NCBI GenBank assembly: GCA_004794785.1
Contig: SJOL01006586.1
Span: forward strand, 475,940-539,939
Length of the DNA: 64,000 nucleotides
Direction: 5' to 3'
Source: Opisthorchis felineus
Lineage: Eukaryota > Platyhelminthes > Trematoda > Opisthorchiida > Opisthorchiidae
In this document: positions 54,751 to 64,000 of the stretch, in pieces
Position numbering within the stretch: position 1 is the stretch's first letter
Layout of the letters: each line of letters begins with the position of its first letter
The notes under the pieces: model-generated
What the model was told of the DNA's origin: nothing
Seen by the model: the letters and a program-made list of their open reading frames with translations, nothing else
Database searches by the model: none
Made by a program: the position numbers and the translations under genes

Positions 54751-57480
54751 AACAACACGTATGCAGTCTTTCAAGAAGGAGGCCGGTAGCAGTCCGTGTC
54801 CTCTATACGGAATGCATGGTGTTATCCGCTGGGCTTCTAATACTCCACTCGACACCAGCAACGTTTCTGAGAAATCGGTGGTCAAAAACTTGAAGGCGTC
54901 TCACATCACCTATCCGCGGAGGCCATGTTTCGCAACCATACAACAATACAGCCCTTACTGTAGCCCGGTGAATGCAACCCCTGAGACCCAGTGATATACC
55001 ATTTTGAGGCAACAAGTGACACAAATTATCAAACGTAGCTCCAGCCTTTGAGATTTGTGCACTGAATCAGACACTTTCGTCAGAGTTACCACAACAACCG
55101 AGGTATGTAAAATTCTCCACAACCTCCAGTGATTCTCCTTGAATTGCTAATGGTACATTCAAAGACTGCACGTTCTGAAGCATAACTGTACATTGAAGTT
55201 GCAAGGTGAATTCCGAAAGATGGTACTATGGTGGTTAGTTTACTCAACAAGGCTTGCGATTCACCTTCGACTTCAAAGATGAATACGATATTGTCTGCGC
55301 ACTGCAGATCGACAACGTTGTCGCGGCCAGTGATTTGAACACCGGGGTTTTAAACACCTTCCAGCGTTTGCCTCATTATTTCATCAATGAGAAGTTGATC
55401 AAGAACAGAGAGAGCACACATCCTTATCCGACCCCACCTTTTGTAGAGAAGCTTCTATAATGCTCACCATAAAATCTACGCCCCGAGGTATGTGATTATG
55501 GGGACCGGATCATGCCCACACACTTCTGGGGCATACCCTACTGTGCAAGTGCGGTTAACAGCACCGACCGATCAACAGAATCGAACGTATGCTTGAAGTC
55601 AAGGAATATCAGGACTGTGGGTCGTCTGTACATATGGCGTTGCTCTAACATCTGACAGAGTGCAAAGATGTAGTCGATAAAAATAAAAAGATAATCGTTC
55701 AGCTGCAACACCCTTTCGGTGCCTAGCTGCCATGCCACTAGAAGGAAGCACGAGGGCTAGGATATTGCCAGGTTGCCCAGGCCTAGACAGGAGAAGTCGG
55801 GTTCGAACCACGGAACTTCCGGTCAGTAAATTTGTGCTCTAACGACTGAGTCATCTCGCCCCCAAGATGTAGTCGGCGCAGCCTCTATCCGGTCGAAATC
55901 CCGCTTGGTGCTCACGGGTCAAGTTTTCGGTTGCCGCCGTAAGACAACGAAAGATCAGTAACGCCAAAAGCCTTGTTACAACGGGAGTCAAACTAACACC
56001 TCTGTGTTTACTGTATTCACTATGAGTACACTTTTTTGAAAATGGGCACTATAATCGACTCATCCCAGTTGTCTAAGACGGTCTCTTTCTTCCAGATAAA
56101 CCCAAGTAAGCTAGACGGGCACTGGTTCAGCAGTTCAACGCCATCCTTGAACACAGCAGGTTGAAGGTCGTCAGGACCAAAAGCACGGTGACGCTTGAGT
56201 AGAGACATACACTCGGACACTTCTGAGGCTGAAGGGGCTCCATATTCACAGTCCACCTTTCTGTTGAAGGCCGGCATTCTGGATTGGAGGTATCAGGTGG
56301 TCAACTGGTCAACTGTTCGAACTACTGTGCCCAACGGTCCAAATGTCCCTTACTGGATATCAGAGTCGTTTCGTCACTGGTAGTTTCGCTAACAAGAGGC
56401 TTCGAAGGACCGGTCGAGCGAATCAAGTGGAACAGCCTGTGAATGTTTCCAGAATTTTTCACTTCTCCCATTTCTTCGGCCTTCGGATCCACCAAGCTTC
56501 TCGGTCTGCACGGACACTCAGTTTCACCTGCTGTAGGATGATGTATCGACCTGGAACTACCTGTCGCCGGGCCTCCAACGAAGCCACGGTTCTATCAGAG
56601 ACCCAAGTTTTTGGATAAGGTTGGCTGTGTTGTACCGCAGACAGAAGTTCCGGCTACGAGTGGCACTTTGGATATCTGTTCCTAGTGGCCGTTATTATCC
56701 GACATCGGACCATCCGGTAGCGTTCCAGGAACCGGTTCTGGTGAGTCCGTTTGATTTCTGGGCCCACCGGCTTCTCGGTTGCTAAGCCAGGTGTGCCCAT
56801 TTTGTGTAGACCTGAGAAACAGCAGCGGACAAGTGCATGGTCAGATTCCACGCTGGTATTCCAGTGTTAACTGCAGGCAATGATCAACCCTCGCTACCGG
56901 TAACTGACGCCTGTGTGGTCTATTTGGATTCGGGGCTGCTTCGTTGGTGGACACCACCTTGTCAAGCGATTTTCGCTGTTCTAGAAGTTGCTACTGCCAC
57001 GGAGCAGTCTGTGATTGCCACGCATCTGAAGCAGGCACTCTGCGTTGTCCACGCTTCTCGTATGTAACCCAACACGACCACCCAATCGGCCCTCAGCAGC
57101 GCTTAGTCTACCTGAACGTCCATCTCACCAGCAACTACAATGATGTCTGAGCTTTTAGCGCGTTGTAGAAGTGCATCTAGAGCGTCGTAGAAACGGTCTC
57201 TGGCAGATTCAAAGCTACAGTCCGTTGGGGCACAGTAAGTGGGGAGTGATCTATCTCACTTTTTCGAGATTCTTACACAGACGTCGCCACGCAAACCGCC
57301 CAGAGACGGCTGTTCGCGGGTATCCAGTCAAGTAGAGACACTTCTGCTCGATCGCTCAATACAATACCTACCGCGGCATATCAAACTGCAACGACCTCCG
57401 CGTTACCAAAGGTGCGCAGCCGGAAGAGAGCGAGGGAACAGTCAGTTCGATTTCGGTACTTGCGTGCTGTATCCTTGTTT
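54750..57480 (-). pseudogene. RTE-like non-LTR retrotransposon (endonuclease-RT), split by a SINE
   Basis: Minus-strand order: endonuclease (NGL...FLRRSRC with the AAEGRLGGRVGLHTRSVDNA stretch near 57100; ESDHALVRCCFSGLHKMG at 56850-56790), linker (SDRTVASLEARRQVVPGR near 56590), RT start (SASEVSECMSLLKRHRAFGP, DNWDESIIVPIFKK at 56235-56030), RT motif A region (FALCQMLEQRHMYRRPTVL, FLDFKHTFDSVDRSVLL at 55675-55560), C-terminus (VRAVLLYGCETWP, RRLQVFDHRFLRNVAGVEW at 54965-54840). Stops are frequent in the endonuclease part. Confidence 0.85.
55677..55863 (-). mobile_element. tRNA-headed SINE inserted into an RTE RT domain, with 12 bp TSD
   Basis: A 187 nt minus-strand copy with GTCGTTAGAGCACAAATT (decayed A-box end), GGTTCGAACCC and a tail GATTATCTTTTTATTTTTAT. 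The exact duplication AAGATGTAGTCG lies at 55665-55676 and 55864-55875. Removing the insert rejoins the RT blocks on each side, so the SINE is younger than the RTE. Confidence 0.93.
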
Positions 57481-57499
57481 CCGACAGACAGCATACATA

Positions 57500-59480
57500 A
57501 TGCAATGGCGTTTACTTTCCACAACTGATGAAACGCTCAGTGTGTGTCGCGTAATCAACTGCACACCGTATCATTCACGCCAAAAGTGTCTTCGGCACCC
57601 AAATTATCCACCCCAGAACACCATAGGATAACCCTCGTTTTTCAGCATGATTACTATTAGTTGGTGAGATGGGATGATTCTTGGGTGATAGGTACCGGGT
57701 GCTATTGTAACTTACAGGAGTCATGAGACAAAATCCTGCGCATGTCAATGCGTATCGCACAGACTTGTCGCGGTCCAGGTTGGAGTGGAGGGATAATCCA
57801 CTGATTGTCATTGACTGGAAAGTTGTTGCAAGTCAGTCACACGTGCTTGGTCGTATGCTTATCGATAGCGTGAAAGATTAGTTGTATTGACTTTTACGAT
57901 AAGGAATACAGAACTGCAGCCCAGAAAAACAGGATTACGAAACAATATTGTCCGGTCGGATAACTGGTCAGATGGCGCACAATGGTCAGCGGGGTGGTAC
58001 TGGCAGCTGGCTTACTGATAGTGAAAAGAGTTTTGAAGTGTCAGGATTACTGAAAAAACACTTGAATAACCAGCTACCGTTAAATGTTGTTTACCAGGCT
58101 CATACAGTCCGGGTCCACGTACGCTAGTTATTTTAACGAGCCTGTAGAATGAGACCGACCATTTGATTCGTAAATTGTGTCAATGTACATAGCAGAATCA
58201 ATACTTTACTTGGATTCATTCTTAACACCTGAACAACGGTAAAATTTGCCACCCTTACATGACTGACTGCGGCCGCTTCTGACAGCAACACATTGTGGCA
58301 CTAAAATATCGGTAAAGTGTGAAAGTACTAAGTGCTGTACATCAATCAAGGGAGCACTTTAAGCTCTTTTGGGACATGTCAAGGAACATCCATTAATACT
58401 GAGTTCTCTGTCAGTCTTGGTAGAAACTAACTACTGCCCAATTCAAGGTTTTTATCAGTCGTTTGAGCCATACCGGCTGTCCCTAATGGTTGGACTGGTT
58501 CCCTTTGATCTGCGAAAACCCCATTAATAGCACACAACTCAATCATTCTTACGTCAACAATGACGACGCAGATTGTGAATTGTGAGTACATCTTTAACTC
58601 CGACTACGTGGGGTTGTCATCTGACTCACGAAAGCCACCAACACGCATGTCGTTCATGTTATCCGGGCCACGTGTTTCTAAATCGGCCTGTCCATCTATT
58701 CGGTGAGATGAGAGTTGCTGCACCCCTACCTGGAATATCACTCCGCACTGTAAGATTAGCTGAGATCAATCAACACGTTCCGGTGGGTAAACCTCAACAA
58801 TTAAATGTGACTCAGTCGTTTAGTGGCAAACGTACGATTTATGTAAGGGAGCCGATACTTCTGTCACATCTTTATTTCCGAAATAGTATTTGTACACGTT
58901 ATCAAGATGGGACCCAACTAATAATCGAAAGATGTTTGTGTGGATTGGGGACCGAGGTGCTCTAAATACTGGTATATCACGCAGGCTCACCATAATGAAT
59001 CAGTTTCCGGGATTCGCTTCTGATGCAAGTCCTGAAGGATTACAGTGAGCATTCAATATGAAAAGGTCACGAAGAGACTGGAACTTATCGTGATGTAGCG
59101 ACTTGTGTCTCCATGGCCCACTGAAGTATACTGGGGGTGTCCGTGAAACACTCAGAGTCTCTCCCGCAGGTTGGTCAATGGTTAGGATTTCGAACAACAC
59201 AGGCTCCTTGTCCTCCAACTTGGGGCTTGAAACATTGGAGACCTGTTCTTTTAGAAGAATGTTAAGTACTGGCATTTCCAACCAAACACTGCTGCCTTGG
59301 GGTCAGGCTTCTGAACCAAACGCTTTGGTGGAGGACCATAATCGTCCTGTCCAGGTGCGGTCGCCTCGTCAATATCCAAGTCGGTGCACAACTGTGGTTC
59401 CTACAACCAACAATGATATCGTGCCATACTGATCGTCGCCTGGTCTCATCAACCGGGCAGCCTTGGTGCATACAACACGG
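57500..59480. other. No gene recognised
   Basis: Includes a 127-codon plus ORF (58582-58965) and a 109-codon plus ORF (59103-59432) without recognised domains. The right end may be the 5' UTR of the next RTE. Confidence 0.4.
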
Positions 59481-59489
59481 TGGGAAATC

Positions 59490-61870
59490 TAAAGCAGGCT
59501 ACTGTTGACGCACCCCTTCTTTCTCTTTCACATTTTTTCTCCCTACCCTACTAATAACACTCCTTGTAGACCCATCCGCTAGGAATGACAACCCCAGTCC
59601 ACCTGCAATGATCTTGGCCGTGACATTTGCGGGTCAGCCGGAGCCGACAGCCGACAGTATCTCGAAATCAGTCTTCAAGTCTCAACGCCCAGTTTGCTTG
59701 ACTGCTTTTAATGTCCGCACTCTGGAGCAACAGAGTGCTCTTTCTCGTACACTATACTTGTTTGAAATTGATGCGTTCTGGGTAGCAGAAATAAGAACTC
59801 ACGATCCAAGCTAACTGTGCCCATCATTCTCCAGTCGTATCCGGCTGCGTACCTCTGGCGATCGAGAGACCAGTGCAGCAGAATGTGCAGGGGTCGGCAT
59901 CGTCCTAAGTCACTTAGTGAAAGGGTCCTCGCTTGACTGGATATCCCAGTCGCCTCTATTTGGTTCATCTGGTAGAGTCCGGAAACATATCTCACAAGCG
60001 AGAAGATTATCGCTGTCAGTTTATCGTATCTGGCTACATCCCAATAGAGTATAGCTTCATTGTCATCAAAGACGAGTTTTATGACGTCTCTGTTACGGTG
60101 GACTAAAGCCTCAGATATCGTTGTGGTTGCCGGATATTTGATTTCACAAGTGGGCAGACATATCGCATCTGAGACACACTTGGGCGGTCAAATTGACTTG
60201 GTATGTACGGGCAACGGCGGCCTCAACTGTATATCGACGGCAAACTGTTTTTAGTCAGTGCTAAATTCCGAGATAACCGAAACTGTCTAGCTTTATGGTG
60301 CCCCCAGACAGCCTTCCAGCAACGGACCGAAAATGACCACGTCGCCAGCGCTTACTGATGGTATGGACCAGTATCTGATGCCGCTCGTTTTGAGACATTT
60401 GTGTAAATTCTAGTAATGAACTCTTTTGGAGTCGCTTGTCTCTTCGTTTTTCAGGGCCGCGTAAGGGGGTGGACAACTAGCCTGGCAACTAAAAGGCTGG
60501 AAGATTCCGAAGTTAAACTAATTTATTAGGATCGTCTTCTGGACTATCCTCCAGCTGCTAAATCGTCGGATGTCAAGTCTTACTGAAACGAGATCGCTAC
60601 ATCCTTGTAAAATATTGACAGTTTTTCCTGCCGTACAGCACTACCAGCTGCACTGATGCACTGGATATCAGACAGAACAACGGCACTGCATGAATCTCGG
60701 AAAACTATCCCCACCAGTCTCGAACATAACGCAACCCGGCTGATTATTGGACTTTAAGGGAAACTAGGTGGGCGTACCGGCTGTGAGGCCTGGTGAACAA
60801 GGAAGACTAAAGAAGTGGAACAGACGGAAATGCAGAAGGTTATTTTGGTTGATCCGCGCGACCAATCCCCGGAAAACGCTGTGAGCAAAATGATCAAGAA
60901 TCAAACTTGCGCCCCCCCCCCAAACACTGGATCGAGCACTTTGAAAAACACTTCTCGTAACCAACTCATGCTACTCAATCGAACTGCACTAGAACCCTGG
61001 AGGGTGAACCTAGGACACTACGAAATTGGAGGCTTATGTCTACATACCTTCCCTCAAGCATCACCGAGCGCCTGGTCTGGATGACCTCCCATCCGCATTG
61101 TTCAAGGATGAAGATGAAGTCCTCAGCTAGTGCTTGTCTGATCCAGTTGCCTACATCTAGGAAAGGGGGACTGTTCCGTCTTCGAACTGAAGAAGGCCGA
61201 TGTGCTTTCGGATTAACTGACCAAAGTCATTCTGTTCTTTCGCAAGCACTTTGCTCCCACAAAATACAAAGTTATGCTTGTGGATATTCTGTAAACAAAC
61301 ACGCCACTTATGGTCAGATGTGAAGCATTTGAAGTTGTGGGGCGTTTCAAGTATCCTAAAGGTTGTATAGGTTCTGATTGTAGTGTGATAAAGCTAGTCT
61401 CTAAGGGTCGTGTTTGGTAATTTGAGACTGCCGTGGCGACAAAGTGACATATTCATGAATCTAGAAGCACATGTGTATCAGGTTACAGTACGAGCTGTTT
61501 TGTTGTACAGTTTTGTAAAGTGCCCTGTTCGTGCAGCGGAACTGAGACATCTTCAAGTCTTGAATAACCGTTGTCTCAGAAGTACAGTTAGTGTCGAATG
61601 GTGCCAGCGAACCCGCAACGAGACAACTAAAAAATAGGTTTTTTGGTTGTGCAACAGGGAATTCAATCGAATGGTGTGTAATTGTGATGGCTCGTTCACG
61701 CATCATGCTTACCGAAAAGAGTACTATTTTCCATGCCCTATTCAGAGCTGCGCAAGCACAGACATGGCCAACTTTTGCCTGGCAGAGTGATATGAAAGCG
61801 AATACAGAAATTCTGGGTACTGCCAACACAGGGAAGAAGGATATTATTTCACGTCTCTCTCGACTATAAC
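59490..61870 (+). pseudogene. RTE-like non-LTR retrotransposon (subfamily B), endonuclease start to C-terminus, badly decayed
   Basis: A 5' leader is followed by the endonuclease start VCLTAFNVRTLEQQSALSRT (59695-59755) and FEIDAFWVAEIRTHDPS. Weaker endonuclease matches occur near 60100-60240 (SDIVVVAGYLISQVGRHI, SETHLGGQIDLVC) and 60340 (NDHVASAY). RT C-terminal blocks are EAFEVVGRFKYPKGCI (61327), VTVRAVLLYSF...RHLQVLNNRCLRST (61480-61590) and FGCATGNSIEW (61640). The central RT motifs were not found, so it is internally deleted or too decayed. Confidence 0.75.
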
Positions 61871-62188
61871 CAGTTCTTCCTTGATACTTGAATCTGAATA
61901 GGCCCTATTTCTACATCATTTGTACTGTCACGATCAAATAGATCCTAAAGCATCACCACTAGTTGCTCGTTGCAAATACAGTCAATGATTGAACTTTTTG
62001 GTAAGATATCCGACTTTGCTTTGCTTCACATGCCGTGAAGTTTAACGAATACCTTTGTGAACACCTATGAGGCTGCGAAATAACTGCACTCTATTACTAA
62101 CCCTTCTCAACTCCACTTACTTTTCCCAACAAAAAAAACTCTTCTGTTTCTAACTTTGTCAGTGCACCGACTATTTCTGCCCATCGGT

Positions 62189-62782
62189 TCAGAAAAAGGT
62201 GAACCAGTTTACACTACAAACACCTAAGAATCTATTCAACATAATAAAACCATATGTAAAACGAGCGAAAGATCTTCCTTGCTTAGACGCGCCTACAAGA
62301 CCCTCGAAATCGTCTAGAACGAAACTGCTTCTCAATTTGCTATCCGAATGTCGGATGACGTGGTATCGGCTGTTCATGGTCTCCTTGGTGTGGGTGTTGA
62401 GCTTAGTACGAGAGCCGGTGACGTTCTGTTTGACTGAATTCTCGTAAACAGCTGTGAACAATACATCTGCCGACCGACTGAAAGGGTTCCTCGGAATTCC
62501 CAGCCAGTGATCAGTCACCCGGAATCCGTCCGTCAACTCTGAGTATGCTCCAACGGATTGAAGCAGCGGCGTTTCATGCAGGATTTCCCAAGCTCTCCCG
62601 GGTGCCGAAACGCTAGGACGTCCCCTTCCTGGATGCCGAATTGAGTTATCAACTCGGAACAATAGATAACCGTGAAATTCATCTTGGCGGCACACTTGGC
62701 GTAGATGCTCCAAGAAGGCAATGAATTCCGAAACTTGTGAACAGATCACGATCTGTTTGTTGCAGGCATAGAATTCCAACAC
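62189..62782 (-). other. Unassigned 197-codon open frame
   Basis: The longest unbroken unassigned frame at the right end. It begins LEFYACNKQIVICSQVSEFI and has FLEHLRQVCRQDEF. An overlapping minus frame (62721-62533) reads IQEGDVLAFRHPGELGKS, so a frameshift around 62640 could join two coding parts. A possible acceptor (TATCGTTCAG) lies just upstream near 62805. No family recognised; it may be an exon or a repeat. Confidence 0.3.
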
Positions 62783-63859
62783 GAGCGCACGACCTTCCCA
62801 CTGAACGATAATTACTCAAGTACCAAAATGGGCCACACAAAAGTTAGCCATAGTTGGCGGTCTTGTAATCAAGACTGCAGCTCATTTCACACAAACTCAG
62901 AGCACCCCCGTTTCGTTTTTGTATTGCGTCTCACTACACTTTGTCGAAGAGGAAACCCACTCACTGCTTGCCATCCAAAAAACTTATCAATAACAGCTAT
63001 CGGGACAACTACCGAATATGGAAAAAACGGTCAGCCCAAATGAAGACGGGTTCGAAATTTGAAACACCGTGAATTTGACGTTTGCTTATTTGTTGCATAT
63101 AAATTCATGTCGAATGTCATGGTGACTTATGTTCGCGATCTCACCGAGCTGACATGGCGATTCAGCAAGACAGCCAAGAAGAAACTTCACCGAAACCCTT
63201 AAAATCGGTTGAGATGAATTATGGAAAATGTTTGTCCCAGACTAAAACATTTAGCTTATTTTACCGGTAGCCATTGGAGTCACTCGTTCCAAAGTCCCTA
63301 TTCGATGGGCAAAATATTTCCCAGAACCTTTTAGCTCGCCTCAGACTTTTAGTACGACCTATCGCTAGCTTCTAAGTGGGGTTTGAACGGCTCTATTTCT
63401 ATAGATGATCAAATTTAAGGGGAAATCAATCCGTTGAATAAGAATGAAGCGTGCAGCTCTGAAAATCAAGCAGTTTTGCTTGGGTCATTGATGCATAAAC
63501 TACACCTGAGCCTTTCGGCAGCTTCTCGAACACCGCTAGTCGTTGCCTTCTCAGATCTGAAGACAGCATTTCACACTCGAGCTGCTTTGTGGTTTTAAGG
63601 GTTTTCCAAGAATACACACACTTATCCCATCCTTCCAATTCAGCGTTTATAGGTATGTAAAGACCTGTAATGACTACCCGCCTGCATTCATCACCGGTTG
63701 TACCGTTCATCAAGGCTGCTCTACACCAACTTCGCATCCAAATTACTCACTCTACAAGTAGCTCAGAGGAAGAATAAAATTTACTCGATGAGTGAGACTT
63801 CTATCTGAGAATTCGTTGCTCGAGGAGCCAGTCGACATATGCAATGTGGATCCCGTGCC

Positions 63860-64000
63860 TGAAGGGTGAGCAGCGCTATATCCTGTCTAAGTGAAAGATA
63901 ATCACACTTCTGATCAGCCACTCATGGCTGAACGGTTAAGTGGTCAAACTACCAGCCGGGGGGTCGCGGGTTCGAGGCTACCTGGGGTTTCGTGTGGTGC
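63860..64000 (+). repeat. Repeat with second tRNA-like segment, cut by the window edge
   Basis: AGCGCTATATCCTGT, then ATCACACTTCTGATCAGCC, then a tRNA-like stretch ATGGCTGAACGGTTAAGTGG with GGGTTCGAGGC, collinear with the minus strand of 43640-44330. Confidence 0.6.

Noticed and set aside
57239..57631. 130-codon plus ORF as a gene
   Set aside because: Its left part is the antisense of an RTE endonuclease fragment on the minus strand.
60910..60921. Poly-C run and nearby ORF as a frameshifted gene
   Set aside because: The surrounding sequence is decayed RTE on the same strand; the homopolymer is more likely mutation or assembly noise.

Overview
The window is animal nuclear DNA, most likely from a parasitic flatworm and probably a trematode. 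The evidence is two conserved eukaryotic genes split by GT-AG introns, introns that are either tiny (36-49 nt) or kilobases long, and a dense load of decayed retroelements: RTE-like and CR1-like LINEs, Ty3/Gypsy pieces and a tRNA-headed SINE. An opisthorchiid-type fluke (Clonorchis/Opisthorchis group) is my best guess from the look of the SINE and RTE copies, but that is recognition from memory and not a search.

Host gene 1 is coatomer epsilon (COPE) on the minus strand. Five exons lie between 18185 (start codon) and 2588; the C-terminal exon or exons are not seen and probably lie left of the window. Introns 1 and 2 are 36 and 45 nt, intron 3 is 11.7 kb and packed with mobile elements, and intron 4 is 3.1 kb. 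Exon 2 carries one in-frame TGA in otherwise well conserved coding sequence.

Host gene 2 is the V-type H+-ATPase B subunit on the plus strand. Six exons lie between 46338 and the stop codon at 53426-53428; the first coding exon or exons were not found. Introns are 39, 45, 3874, 1696 and 49 nt. The 3.9 kb intron holds a decayed Gypsy polymerase fragment.

Almost all other recognisable sequence is mobile-element debris. Positions 1-430 are an RTE 3' end. Positions 7.0-17.0 kb (inside COPE) hold five SINEs and at least six RTE fragments. Positions 24.1-25.6 kb are a Gypsy RT/RNaseH/integrase. Positions 26.6-28.4 kb are minus-strand repeat 3' ends with ATT tails and a diverged duplicated block. 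Positions 30.3-32.1 and 34.8-36.5 kb are CR1-like copies, the first cut by a 912-base run of N. Positions 39.9-43.3 kb are a pile of RTE and BovB-like pieces. Positions 54.8-57.5 kb are an RTE interrupted by a SINE with target-site duplications. Positions 59.5-61.9 kb are another RTE. A second repeat with a tRNA-like segment occurs at 43.6-44.3 kb and at the right edge.

I recognise nothing in 18.2-24.1, 28.4-30.3, 32.1-34.8, 36.5-39.3 and 57.6-59.5 kb apart from small repeats. No element looks capable of moving: every reverse transcriptase or integrase frame seen is broken by stops, frameshifts or lost key residues. I see no prokaryotic, viral-genome or CRISPR-like content.
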